This document shows, piece after piece, positions 25,901 through 39,391 of a stretch of 64,000 bases of DNA (position 1 is the stretch's first letter; each line of letters begins with the position of its first letter). Source of the stretch: Lethocerus indicus (taxonomy: Eukaryota > Arthropoda > Insecta > Hemiptera > Belostomatidae); the NCBI GenBank assembly GCA_019843655.1, contig JACDQD010000106.1, forward strand, positions 3,534,001 through 3,598,000. Reading direction: 5' to 3'. A model generated the notes under the pieces. That model saw only the letters and a program-made list of their open reading frames with translations. It had not been told where the DNA came from and ran no database searches. Both the position numbers and the translations under genes were made by a program.

Positions 25901-26188
25901 TTTGGTTCGAGACTGTGTCGGTTTCGACTGACGGCATTCTAATTGTGAAGGGAATAAACAGAATCGGTTGAGCATAGAACCGAACGATCGGAGACTGAGG
26001 ATTTTGCCAGATTTTTGGCAAATCGTGTAATAAAACATAACATATAAAAAGTTTAATGTGGACCAGAAATTCAATTAAACCGAAAATTACGAAGAACTTG
26101 TGAAACTGTTGTATTTCTGGGTCGCTAAGAAGACACAAAGTGAACAGCGACAAGAGAATTGTTAACTTGGTTTGTCTGTGTATGTTCA

Positions 26189-26250
26189 GAGAGAGAGAGA
26201 GAGAGAGTGTTGAGGGGGGGAGGGAGGGAGGGAGGAAGAGAGAGGAAGAG
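26189..26250. repeat. GA-rich / GGGA simple repeat
   Basis: A GA tract (26189-26206) is followed by GGGGGAGGGAGGGAGGGAGG and then GAAGAG-type units. It is purine-only on the + strand over most of its length, which favours triplex or slippage. Confidence 0.85.
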
Positions 26251-27262
26251 ACTTGTAGTGAGGCACGTTGGCAAACAACAGGTTGTGGGGCAACCAAACA
26301 CGCCCTGTATATTTCCACCTCTGGTGGTTTCTGCTCGAAAACCTTCCTGCCTGTCCTTTAATTTACAAAGTGCACATCAGTATTGAAAACACGGTGGAAA
26401 AGTGTTGTTTTGCGATAAGGAGTTTTGAATTTAGTTGAGAACCGTTCCATCAGATGAAGTACACTCATAGAAACGCTGCAGCAAGTGGTCAGATGCAGGA
26501 TTAAAATGAGAATGGTATTGGAATGGCATGTGTTAGAATGGTATTTATAGGATGCTTCCTGTTATGTATTTGGATACAATCCAATATATATATATATTTT
26601 TTTTTTCTATATACTGGTATTCAGTAATTCGATTTCAATCTTTCAATTTGATTGGGTTGATTGATTTCACTCAATGTACAATTGTATGCCTGCGTCGCTC
26701 CTCCCCCCCCCGCGGCTTAGTATTTTACACTTTATACTTTACTGGTTGGTTTTTACGAGTGAATATATGATAGATGATATGCATTGATTTCTCGTTTACT
26801 AAATAGACTAGGCTCGCGATATCAATCCTGCGTGTGAATGCAAACACCGTGGAATTAATAAAACATAATTCTGTCTACCGTTTCTCGCCGAACTGCCGAA
26901 TTCAGTGGCCGAGCTCAAACTACATAATTTTATCGTTGAACTTTGTTTTGTTGTCGCGGGGACGGTCCTTCGGTTTATTGGGTTAACTTGGTCCCAACTA
27001 TTAAACTGTCCTTACACCCAATTAGGAACTTGGTAGGTCCTCTCACCAAACCCCCACGCCAACCCAAAACAAGTTACAGTTCAATGTTACAAGTCTACCG
27101 GCGTGTAACGCTTCGCAACTGATTTTAATGTATACGTCCGTAATTAGTTTTTCACTGATTTATTGTATCCCAAAATCATTCGAGTAAATAGAGTGAATTT
27201 TCATATCCTATTGACGAGTATTACTGTTGATTCACGGACTTACTGATTTATTTATGTAGAAC

Positions 27263-27301
27263 GCTATTGAGGACGGTGCGAAGTCGATCGTTCTGGCTTA
27301 G
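27263..27301 (+). repeat. Decayed hammerhead-like copy
   Basis: Begins GCTATTGAGGACGGTGCG and then continues GAAGTCGATC and TCTGGCTTAG. The opening GCTA, TTGAGGA and GGTGCGAAG blocks resemble the copy at 10138-10174, sharing T for C at the first core position. The 3' half is diverged. Confidence 0.45.
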
Positions 27302-30300
27302 GAACGAATTGGCGACAGGGAATCTAGGACAATTGATGGATTGATTATCTGCAACGCAGCAACAGTTTCTCAACGGATTTAACGTCAGCGAAATTAACAG
27401 TTTTATTTCATTTTTAATTTGATCGTGTCCGGTGTAGGAGTACTTTGAGGCTGTCGACCATTTTTACTTGTCCGATCCCCAACGTAATGGAATTTAATAT
27501 CGGGCGCAAAATGTGAAGCCTGGCGTACAAAAAAAAATACTCGTCCTAAAAAGAAAGTATTTAATTCCAGAATAAAGGAATTTTTCCAGCCCTCGCCCTA
27601 AAAAAGCCGTAATTACAAAAGTGTAATCCTTACCTTCTGGAAATGGTAGGACATTTGCAGTGGCCTGTAATCGATGATCCTGGAATGCCGTATTTTAATT
27701 TTAAGTTAATAACCGGCTTCTAAACGGATTAAAAAATTTAATGAGTACCTTATGTAGTACTTTTTTAATTACAGAATTTTGAAGTTTTACTGACATTTCT
27801 CGTCGGATTTATTTCATTTTTACTTTCCTTAATGTTAGATGATAATTCAGGAAATTCTGAAGTCTGTGTAGCTCTGAGGCAAGAGATGATCCTGGTACTT
27901 AAGACAGTTTGTTTCTAGAGTTACTTATTCTATTAAAATTTAATAATTGGGATTTCACGTTGTCCAGGAAGATTGAATTCTCATACTGGAGTTAGGGAGC
28001 CCCGCAGAAAGGAGAGCTTTGCAAATTAAATTCGGCTGTCCGCAGGCGAATCTCTAGGCCCAGTGCGATTACTCTAACCACGTGATGAATTAACTACTAG
28101 ATTGCTGCTTATCACAGTTATTTCCCTAGCAGCATCTGGTGTGTATATATTTCTTATTTGGTATCTTATCATATATTCTGTATTCATTTTACCGGCAATA
28201 TCGAGAAAGGAGTACCGTGTACAGAGGTGTGATGATAATGGTCTGCATTATTCTCTGTTACTTACGCGGAAAGGGAGTCAGATGAACAAATGCTATGTTC
28301 AGTTAGTTGTTTTAATCAATGTCGCCTCCAATTGACGTTATTTACGGTCTTCGTTCAGTTTAATTACTTTCGAAAGACAAAATGAATGAAACAAACATTT
28401 AAGAACTGGAAATTGCGAAGTGAAAAACAAGTCTCGGAGAGGTGAAATTTTTTTCCTCGATCGTCGTCTGAGTGAAAACGCCGTTTTTGAAGTGCAAGAA
28501 CCGGGCCTACTGAATCTGGACCGCCGAACGTTCACTAATTGAAGTTTTTCCGCCTCCCCCATAAATAATAACTGCCAGCGATTAATTTACACTGAGCCCA
28601 GTTTTTCTTCCTGGGCCCACTCGCTTTAAGTAAGACATTTTTCAACTTGGCATCTCGGGAAGATATCCCAGTTTTTTCCTCCAATGATGTATTGAGAAGA
28701 ATTCAATGCCCTAAACCCGGTTTAGAATTAGGTTTAACTTCGAGGGGAAATCTCAAACGCTTCGATATATATCAGTGTCGAGAATTTCGTGAAAGTTTCT
28801 CATTTTGAAGGTGCAAAGAGGCGGACGCTTCAAATTAAGCGTGATCCAGGTATTTAGGGTACGACGAACATTAATAACCGCGGGGGCCGAGAGAATATAT
28901 ATGCTGTAAAACATCAACCCAAAAATAGAACCAATGGGGACTCTACAGTGTTTTCAAGTGCAATATGCTTAACGCGATATCGAAACTGACCATTTAAAAA
29001 ACAATTATCAGGCCCTCCCTGCATCACGCGTGTCCGTACATCGTTAAAAATGTATCGCAAGGGTCTCACACCGAGTTAGAAGTACCCCAACAAAGTGTAA
29101 AGTTTTTCAGTGAATATGCGAGTGTTAAAGTGACTATATCAACAGAGTTATAACGCTAACGGCTGTAGTATACTGTCCCTACTGGTTTAAGTGTACACAG
29201 CACAGAAACCAAGTATCGTATATTGTGAAGGGAATCCAAGGGGCAATCTGCAGTAAATATTGTGTGAGTTATGGAGCGGGTGACTGCTCTGAGGTTTTTA
29301 TTACTGCAACAATCCCTATTTTTACCAACATTATACACGAAACAAGTATAATTAAGTCCTAATAATATCTACACTTACGTGCGTGTAGAAAGTTCTGCGG
29401 ACCGGTTTTTTCATGTATTATCCAACATTTTTATATTCTAAACTGTATCCTATGTGCATGAATTGTAATTGGCTGAGCGTGTAAGTAGCGTGCTAACCTA
29501 ACCAACTGACTCACAGGTCACGTGGTGAAACGAATGCGCAATTTGATCGGCAAGAATAAATCGCGTTGGGAATTCGGCTAAACGGAGGGTGGTTGCGACT
29601 GAAGCGGGCGTCGGTTTGCTTCTCCGCTTTTAATTGAAGCATAAATAACAGGGCCGAGATCCAATTAAGAGCCGAATGGGCCGACTCGCCGAGGGACGCA
29701 TTTTGAAACACTCAAATGTTCAAAAGTCGAATTGGATCTCACTGAAATCGGAGCTTTTGCACCTCGACGTATCGCGGTTATGGCTAACTTCTAGGCGATA
29801 CGTAGTGACGAATCGCGAATAGTGATGCTAGTGTGGGTGATAGTAGTATTAACGGCATATGAGTCACAGTGCCGGGTATTGACCCATCCCCTACGGGCGA
29901 CCGTCAGTCGTATGATGGGAGAAACTTGTAAAGGGACGGATGAAAACCTCAAGAGAAAATGGGAAAGACGCACGGGCCGGATATCCAATCAGTTCGTTCC
30001 CGGGGCAACTTTCCTCACATCCTTCCGTCGGCAGCTTGAGCTTGTTGGAAGGCTCGTTCCTGAAAGGAGGACACGTGTCGTTCAGCGCTCATGTGCACAG
30101 TGCGCATGCGGGGATTAGGAAGAATGGGATCACGAGCTGCGGGACTACGGGCTCTACACTGAAGAAACCTTCTAACTGCAGTAAGCTCCAGTACGCGTTT
30201 TTAGCCGAAAACACTATTACAGCACTGTACAGCATTCGGACAATTCATGGAGATGGTTATTAACACCGGAGAATTTTTCCCTCTGCGAGGATCAAACTCG

Positions 30301-33300
30301 ATGTCATCATCAGCTGTAATAATAAGCTGTTACATTAATAAGCTGTAATTGGAAACATATACAATAACTTCTCGGACTAGAGTCGCGTGATTACTGTTTT
30401 CACTTTTACACGAATACAGTAATGTCACTGACCCGGATTGAGATTATATACTATTCAATTTATAAAATTAATCATGTTCGCTAATTTACTAAATTGGGAA
30501 GAATTCGAGAACAGAATTTTGGAACTTTTTTTGTCCCCCTCACAGACTCGAGGCAATTAGCCGGGGCGTTGTTGGCGACACTGGCGAATAATTATCAGCT
30601 GTTACAGGTTGATGGATTGTATTGGAGTTGAAACCGCTAATTGCCAACTTGACATTTTTTTCGTGGTCCTTTTTTGTTTTCTTTCCCGCCTTTTTATATA
30701 TATTTTTTTCATGATTAAATTATCACTGAGCCTAACGATGCTCCATTCACCGGTTAACTGACGCTGTCAGCGTAATAAATTATAATTACGCTACACAAAT
30801 CAAACGTATTATACATTGGGAACATGCACTCGAGTACATACATAAATCCTGTACGTGTCACAGACGGGCCGTGTCACGAGCCAGTTAGAGTTCCAAATTA
30901 AATTATACCCAGCCTTGGAATTCTACCAAAGAAACGTCTTTAAATTATTTCTTTTCTAAATTTCTTTATTGCTGCAATTGAAGAATTCAAATTCAAACCC
31001 CGTCTCGACAGAATTTTAAATATTTTCAAACACCATTATATCTATAAATTGTGTTTTTTATATTCCACCAATTTGGAAAACTACTACTAATTTCAGACTG
31101 ATTGCATACCTGCAGCACTACCATACGGAGTTGGGTTCCATTTGCGCATAAATGTTTTTCGGGTATATATACTCGATATCGGGCGGTAACCAGGAAGCTT
31201 CCCTTGTTAACCCGGGATTTTATGGAAATGGGGTAAAAATTAACTGGTAATTGGATTTTTATTAAACGATATTTTCTTCTATTTATTCCGGTTTCAGTTT
31301 TCGGTTCTTGGAATCGGGGCGGTTGTATCGTCGAATGGGTTCAACCGAGTCTCTCATTAGTATTCATTCTGCGTCTCGCCCAGCACCGGATTCCTCCACG
31401 AATCACTTTCGCAATATTAATGAGAAAGACGTATTTTGAATTTCCGATTTAGTATTTTATTTTAATAGTTTTCTTTTTTCTTTTTAAGTTTTTGGCCGGT
31501 GCCGGCTCTTCCTTTACGCATATATATTATGGAGTTAGTGTCATAATTAAATTCGATACGTTGTAATGACGGCAATAAAATGCAAAATGAGCTTTGCACG
31601 TCTTATGTTTCGAGCGAGGCGTCGATTGGAACTGAAAATTTATGTGTAACCACGGAGACGGACCGCGGTCGTATTTTATGGTCCACTCATAAATAGACCA
31701 TTAAATAAAAATGACGTGTACATCACCTGCCCTTATTGCGGTTTACAGCCAGAAACATGAAACATTATATACGGTGTTGTTATAGGCTACATTAGAGCTA
31801 TCAACAACATTAATCATATAAGTCACATAAAACTGAGAAAGGTTTATACCGGAGAAACTAACTTAAGCCAACCTTATTTATCTCATATTTATATACTATT
31901 GTTCTTAAAATGTTTGCTTATATTTAAAACTAGTCAAATAAATTTCCAGCAAAAAGTGGCAAGTTATTAAAAAAATAATTGGCCTAGAACACGTTTCGTT
32001 CTGTGTCTGGGCACAGAAGGCAGTGAAATCAATGCTGATCGTGTTATATGTTGCACGGCCTAGTAACAGTGCAACGGGTCGTGTTTATTTTTTAGAAAAT
32101 AAATTATTGCGATGATGTATCTATCGTTGGGTAATCGGAAAGACATCTTGTAAGCCGGTTACAGGTTAAAAGTGGTGGCCGCCTTCCGACACAATTATTA
32201 AAACACGACATTATAGATTTTTCCGGAGTTGGGAGAACAGGTCGAGAGATAAGCGCCGGATGCGGGCGTCTCGGGTTGGCCGGTCTCTTGGAAAACAATT
32301 TTCCGAAAGATAGAACTGACAGGAAAGTTTATTGCAACTTCTACTTTCCTCCTGCTTTTGTCTTCGGGCCCCCACCGACGGGGATATTATATTTTTGCCC
32401 CCGCCCGCTCGCCAATTACGGTTGTCACTCTCAGTTTAATCTCCGCTGCAATGTTCAGGAATTCATATACGGCCAATTTTACGCCACTCTGAGGATATAT
32501 TAAACAAAACATGTCGTAACGCCGCCCCGTTCCCGCAATATTTGGCGAGGGCGATATCCCTCCCTACGCAGTTAACTGGGCCGTGACGGATGTCTGCTAC
32601 TTACAATATGCATAATATCCTATGTATAGTGACAGCTTTTGACTGCTGGCCAGAAGGAAGTATACCGCAGGCAGGAGGCCTTCTAACAGCTAGCGCACAG
32701 CTGTTATCCTAATCCCTAATCCTAACAAATATCATGTATGTATGCAAAAATTCCCCTCTAATGGGTGGAATTTTACTTCAAGTACAAAATAGAACTAATT
32801 TACGCAAGTGCAATATTAATTAATTCTATTTGTTATGCTCAGTGTTACGGTAGAAGAAGATGTGTTCGATTATATTTTATCGGTGAGATTCGTGTTTGTT
32901 ATAAACATTTTTCACGCTGGTTATTCGTGTTTGTTCATCCCGCTACTTTGTTGTATCTATACTCTGTTGTATAGCCGGTCCTCCATATTAAATATCTCTA
33001 ATTAAAATAATGACACTGGTATTAATGGTGACAAACTCTACGGACGTTTAAGGGGGCGTGACGTGATGATGGTACATTAGGCAAATGCGCCAGTTTCAGA
33101 AATGTGAATCCGAGGCTTTGGATTCACGATGCAACAGGTGGAGCCCCATCAGACCAACAAGTTCATTCATTATAGCCGGTCGTCCTCTCAAACTTAAACT
33201 CGGTTCTTGAAGGCCCGCCTCACTCGCAGAATTAATTTAAATTCCCACATTAATTTATCCGCTTTGACTAAAGATAACCGATCTATTAAGAACGCTTGAA

Positions 33301-35294
33301 AGCCGTCAAATATAATACGACTGACTCGTTCTTATCAGTTGGAGTAAACAATTCAAGTATTCAAGAAGAAATGAACTTCGCCTACATAATATTCAGCTTA
33401 TTATATAACACCCTAATAAGTTTTAATTAAAGGAAACCCAATTGCGGATGTTGAAAAGTTTACTTATTTTGGGCGCTGAAATCTAATCAGCGCGCTGTAG
33501 TTAGCGAGCTATACTATTTTAATTTGCTAAAATTGGCGCAATCCAATGAAATTTCGGCCCGCCCCAGGAAAATGGAGTCTTGGGCCCAATAACTTTACGC
33601 CTCATCACTCTTTCAATTACCCCCAACCCTCAAACCAACCTGATTATGTATGAGAATCTCGCCGCCAAAGGGTAATTGAACGGAAATTCCGAAATCGGCG
33701 CCGATAGAGGTCCGAAGCGAGTCTAGAGTGACGCATTCGGCCCGGAGATCCATTCCACGGCGGTGAACCCAATTATCCATCAATAGCAAATTTCAACTCG
33801 TATCAATATTATTGTCTATAAAAAGTAACCTCCACCCGACGTATGATATGCGTCTTATCACTCGGATGTGTACTGTATCAAATATTCTGTGGAACTTGGT
33901 AAGATGGTAAGATTGGTCCCGCGTTGTTGAGGAACGAAGAAAAGGTAACAAAAAGCTCTTTTCTGTTCGTATCGTTTACAAGTGAGATTAATATCAGAGA
34001 CACTGAGTCAGCGGTACTTTCTGATGTCTCATAAAATACGACAATAATCATTGTATATAAAACCATAAAAAAACCATAAAAATAAGTATTGGCCGTTGTA
34101 TTCAACACCAGGAATGTCACAAATGAATTTTGCATTGTTTCCGTGCAATACTTGCAGAGAAGAGGGGGCGCTTTTCAAACCGGGTGCGAAGTTTCGTTTG
34201 TGACCGGTCGGTAAAGTGACTTTAGTGGGTGGGTAGCTGGCTGCGGTACCCCACTCGGGCCTCGAAAAGGCAGGTGAAGTCACTCGGCCCAACTTGACTA
34301 ATTAAGTTCTTCTTCCTCCCACTTTCCTGCGGAAGGTCTTCCATCAGCCCACGACACTCTCTCCCTCCTGGATATCCTGGAATTAATTGAATTATCCCCT
34401 GGGGAGGGCCTCCCGGGCTTAATTTCATGAGCCTGTTAGAAGGGTGGCTGCCTGGCTGGAGCTTCGACCCCCTCCACTCCTGCCGCCTCTACTTAATTGT
34501 CCTTAATTACTCCTACTCCAGGGTCCCGGCTTCCAGCCCTAGTTTGTTATTTGGTCCTGGTGTCGCAAAATAAAATAGCGTCCCATCACTCGCCGGGTAC
34601 TTTCCCACTGGGCTTTTTGTTTGTCGGGCTAATTCTAAAATGTTGGTGTAATTCCTGTGTGTCAGTGAAAAAATGTTCAGCGGTAACTCCGGTTTAATGC
34701 CAGACCATATGTATCCCGGTATTCTCTGTAATGACTTATAAATATACATAAAAGCAAGTTATACTGGACTGCAACGGGCTAATTTATGATATATATATTT
34801 TTTCTTTATTTATACTGGATGAAAAGTTTTATCTATATTGTTTTGAGTAAGTTTAATACCCGTTATAAACAGTTGTTCACCTCCGTAAGCGTTTACATAG
34901 CTTAAAATAATCCTTATTTATAGGATTTATGGGGGAATAGTAAAGAGTAAAAACACCCTTTAACCAATTTCTTAAATAGGTTTTCCCTGCAAATATTCAG
35001 GATATTTCAATAAAACAGGATAGTTTCAATAAAAACCCATAAGCGCGGGGGGTTCGAAAATATATATGGCAATACTGTCGACGAAATAAAAGATATAGCA
35101 CCTCCTTTTTCGATAAATTCCTTCAGGTATGCGGTACTCGTTTAGTTGATTGATTCCTGAGCTTTAAATACCAGACCCATTGTTACCTGTGCTCTCTCGG
35201 TGACTGGGAGCGGGAATGGAGTTGCGTCAGATGAATGCCCGGTGAAAGCTGGCCAAGTCCCTCTTACTATCAACCGAACGCACTTCATGATAAC

Positions 35295-35296
<2 letters not shown>
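27302..35296. other. Non-coding stretch, no supported gene
   Basis: Open frames of up to about 107 codons (29940-30263 plus) occur without known motifs. A locally GC-richer block at about 33540-33780 and another at 34140-34560 carry overlapping frames on both strands. These could be conserved regulatory DNA, but nothing in a single sequence can show that. Confidence 0.45.
28036..28092 (-). repeat. Decayed tRNA-like SINE head (weak)
   Basis: The minus strand reads CACGTGGTTAGAGTAATCGC, then ACTGGGCCTAG, then AGATTCGCCTG. This is the same order (GTGGTTAG, ACTGG, degraded box B) as the head at 56964-57025, and it likewise lacks most of an anticodon arm. A shared tRNA-derived SINE family is plausible but not proven. 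Confidence 0.35.

Positions 35297-35349
<53 letters not shown>
35297..35349. repeat. (AT)n microsatellite
   Basis: About 26 uninterrupted AT units. Confidence 0.97.
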
Positions 35350-35350
<1 letters not shown>

Positions 35351-38300
35351 GGACGCTATAGCGTCCACATGCCTAGACTTACAGTAACAAAAAGTGATAA
35401 AAAAACTTAAAATTTTTCAAATAATAATAAGTTTATTTGAAAATCTAACTCGTATTTACATTTTCCTTAGTACTTAGTACAGCTAATCTATTCCGTTGGG
35501 ACAGCACACTGACTGAAATTCTGAATTTTCTGTGAAACAGAAAAAACATCGGTTTGAGAAAAACGGGGCGATTCAGCTTCTGGATAGTGTTCGGTATGGT
35601 TGGCCTAAACTATTAAGAAATTTGTATTGGCGGTTGGCTGTTGGGTGTTCGCGCCTGAAAGTTGTACTTAGGAATGTTTGTCCATTGTGACTAATTCAAA
35701 TCGAGACATGCTTCGATGAGCTGTTACAACGAAAACAGAACTTGTTAATTTGGCGATTTGGAACGCGATTTTCTTCTGGCTACTTAAATACCTGATATAG
35801 CTCCCCTACTAAATCATAGTGTTCATTAGGCGTAGCTATTTCCCCTGGCAAATGATTTTTTTTTTAAATCGGTGAAAGTGCTCCTCTCAAACTACCCGGC
35901 GAGTGTTTCGTAAAAATGAACGGCTCGTATTTGGCTAGGGTATAAATTTTCCTCGTTTCCGGCCGTACCTTTACACGGGGAAGGGGGTGTTCGGCCGACC
36001 GGCCGGACGGCCTGGAGAAATCCCGCCTCGTGAATCGGTTATTTGCACAATTTCGGAATCGGATCAGGAATTCCGCTCAATCCCACAGCGCGCTGCGCCC
36101 CACCGAAGAGCCTTCTAGCAGCTAGCCCAGCTAGTACATACCAATGACATTGACACAACCCTCTATCTCGCAATGAGTCCAATAATTAATATATCTTTCA
36201 GAAGTAAGCTAATATTATCTGAATATTTATTGGATTTCGTTAATGGTGTCTAAATGAACGTTTTTCGTGACATCATAGCCCAGAAATTTGGAAATTTAAT
36301 CAATTTAAAATTTCCAGTACCTTATCCTGTACAGTATTTTTATATAACACATATATACATTACATTATTATGATATGGCGAGAAACCGAAACCGGTAATT
36401 GCAATAAATTCCGTTATTTCAACCGTGCCACTTCCTTGAAAGCTCTTTGTTGTGCTGTATTAATTCCTATATGAGAATAACAATAGACAACCCAAATAAT
36501 TAAATTTTACAATTATATTTTCAAATCGAATATTTGTCAACAGCCTGCGTTCCTTTTGTACCTTTTTTCATGTTCTTGTAATTTGGTGTATTTTTAGACG
36601 GAGGCTACATACAAAAAAATGGAATATAACCAAAAACAGGACGATAAAATCGAAAATCTCTACGGAATACCAATCTGTTCTAGGTCATCGACCGTTACAG
36701 GTGATTGGCCTTGGCCTTCAAATTGAAATAGAATCAGCTAGATCCTTGTTATTTTTTTCTTCTGCAGTTTAACATATGCTAATTTAATGACGGACCATTA
36801 CTGTACCTTATTTATTCTAATTGTACGATTACTGAATATTGATCGTACATCACTTCCGAATCCGTCATATCCCAGATAGTTGTAGGTACTGTTGTTGGTT
36901 TGAAATGTTTAACATTATTACTAGGCAAACTATTTTTATGTTTTTTCACAGCCCCTTATGACTTTTTCGGCTACGTTGTTTGGTGCGATTGTAATTTCTA
37001 TTTCCTCTAGCCGGTAATTGGTTAGTTTGGTATTAGTCTTAAATTTCGCCTCCTTTCAGCAACCGCGAGTGTTAGATATCGCATCTAGGTCGTGCGGTGT
37101 TTTACACGCTCGATGTTACAGGAAAAACACAGCGGAGAGTTCTTTTCAACTCTTTTTATACAGTTCGGGCCGTTTTTCCATTTTCTGTTTCATCGAGTAA
37201 CGACGATTCGCATTTTCCTTACATGCCACGAACACCTGTTGAATGCCCGATCTTTCGCGGTGAAATGAGGCAGATCGGCCTCATTACACTGTCGGGCGGA
37301 AATATGTATAATAATAATTGAGATGATTTTTAATTCATTCAGAGTTTCTAGTTGACTTAAGGCGTGTTCACGTAGATATAAATTCATTCTTATCGTAACA
37401 TACTAAACGAAGCTCTTTAGAGTTTCGGCGCTCCGATTTTTAAATGATAGGTCTACCCACTTCCATTTAGGCTCATGCCAATGAAAAATTTGAAGCGTTA
37501 TTTGAAGGCTTATTGCTTTTTTATCTTGGCGCTATGCCAATCATATTTCATCAGTAAGCCTTCGAATACACTTGTGAAGATGTCGGGACCTTTTGGCCAG
37601 AATACAGACCAATTTTTGATAGTCTGATAATTTGGTCTTTAGCACGACATATTTTTTCCTAATGTCTATTTTTTGTCTAATTTTGTTTGTTTTTGGTTCT
37701 TCTTCAGTCAAACAGTAAAAAGATCAGATAGATTCTTTTCCTGGAAATGATCAGATAGGTTCTTCTTCTGGAAGGAGAAGACTTAAAGTAGCTTGAAGTT
37801 AATCCAGCCAGGTAGGACAGGCAAAGAGATGGTTGTAATAAAAAACAGGAAGCTATTCAATAAAAGATGAAAGTACAAAAAATAAACTCACTAAACTAAC
37901 ACTCACAAATTCTCCACACTAACGACAATGTCACACTTCCTATTTCTGTTTAAGAGATATATTACAAACAGCCTATTTGTCTGTCCCCGAATGAAAGAGT
38001 GGCCGATACTAATTTGTTACTCGACTTCTCTCCTCTTATTGGTCCGTGCCCACTCTCGTGTCTGAGAGGGGCTGCGAATTGCGCAACGAAAGTTTGCGGC
38101 CTCTTGTGCTGACCGCCCTGTGTGATTCATAGCGGCGGCGGCGGTCATTTTCGTAACAATTTAAACGCTGCAGAAAAAAAGTATATAAAAAAAACAACAA
38201 CCGAATATTGAGTTGCTCAACTTTGAGAGCCGCTTTCTCTTCCAACCTGTCTTCTGCCCGTCACTTGGTCTTATAATCCCCGTGGATGTTGCACTCAACA

Positions 38301-39378
38301 TCCGGGGACTTATATTGGGCCGTTCTGTTTAGCTCGGAATTGTCACCGTGACGCTGTGGAATGAGGGGGGCGTGTGACAGGCATCGTAATTGTTTCATTT
38401 TTTACAAATACATTTGTTTATATTGTTGCCGCGGAGCGAGGCATACGATTGCGGTTAAATTATTCAGAACGTAAAGCCGAATGCCAAGTAGGCGAGTTTA
38501 TAAGCCGTACAAAGTCTACTTTAAAATTAGTCAACACCGAAAATATTTCTATCGTTTTCCCTGTGTTCAGTAGAATTCCGTTTGTAAAGTGTATTCAAAT
38601 TTCGCAAAGTTACCTTACAAAATATATCTTACAAAATTATATATTGACTAATGATGAAGGTTAAAATTGTCCAGTACATTACTGTGGATAAAAACAGCTA
38701 ATGTACTCGAGTAAGCTAATCTAGTGTTCGTTTGACCCAGATTCTTTGAGGAGAACAATGGTCTTTCTATGTTGGCCAATCTGACGTGTGGGGGGAGGGT
38801 TTGTATGAAATATTTTGCCCACTTATGCACGTTCTCGGCCTGTCAAGCCTCATCACTTGTACGTTACACGATGAATATCTTATACAACATTTACTAACCT
38901 CCGGTATCTCCAGTTCCTTCACTGCTTGTACTAATCCGTAATGATAATATTTCGAAATGTCTTTACTCGGAGTCCAAGATCTTGACAGCGAGATAAGCAG
39001 CACATTTTTAGTACCACGTTCCAGCTTTTGTAGTTTATTCGAATTATCGCCTCGAAAATTACGTTATGTAGTTGCATCTGGTAAGTTTGATCCGTGTGAC
39101 CAAACTGATATGTGCCAGAAAGTTTTCTTGACCAATGCTTCTTATGAGTTCAAATTGTTCTACTATCTTATCGGATGATACATAGTAATAATATGGATTA
39201 GGTTCTGTCGATGTCATGCTTTTTAAGTCATGCGTTAGGATGAATTCTTCTAATGGAGTAAAAATACTACGAACCTGTGGACATTACTAACTTCCAAGTT
39301 AATATCCCAAATGGGCCGTATGTGCCTGATTTGTAGGTTATATGCTGGTGGACGTTGGAAATTCTTAATAACGTCACT
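35350..39378. other. Non-coding stretch, no supported gene
   Basis: AT-rich, with GC-richer patches near 35930-36120. Frames of up to 96 codons (38374-38664 plus) show no domain. Apart from the repeat at 36364-36402, I recognise nothing. Confidence 0.5.
36364..36402 (+). repeat. Hammerhead-like core, central part well preserved
   Basis: ATGGCGAGAAACCGAAACCGGT at 36375-36396 matches the family consensus at 20 of 22 positions, including stem II 5' half, GAA and the ACCGGT palindrome. The first block is ATGATA rather than CTGAAGA and the outer TAGC has become ATTGC. It is therefore a relic rather than a likely ribozyme. Confidence 0.6.
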
Positions 39379-39391
39379 AGGTTTCCACACA
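39379..39391. repeat. Target-site duplication, left copy (LINE copy 1)
   Basis: AGGTTTCCACACA is repeated exactly at 39969-39981, flanking the LINE fragment on both sides. A 13-bp duplication is in the range expected for target-primed reverse transcription. Confidence 0.9.

Larger units (their letters stand above)
21680..27255. other. Non-coding stretch with unrecognised open frames
   Basis: The three longest open frames here (21798-22241 plus, 22947-23390 minus, 23996-24445 minus; 147-149 codons) have no recognisable domain. Two lie in locally GC-richer sequence, where long frames arise by chance. A 154-codon minus frame at 25854-26318 is partly the translation of a GA/GGGA simple repeat at 26189-26250. 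I do not call any of these genes. Confidence 0.5.

Noticed and set aside
25854..26386. Overlapping frames on both strands around a GA/GGGA repeat
   Set aside because: Length is explained by the simple repeat. The Ser/Leu/Pro or Arg/Glu/Gly runs are repeat translations.
29390..29420. GGACCGGTTTTTTC, possible minus-strand AAACCGGTCC core
   Set aside because: No CTGAAGA block or stem II within range. Consistent with chance.
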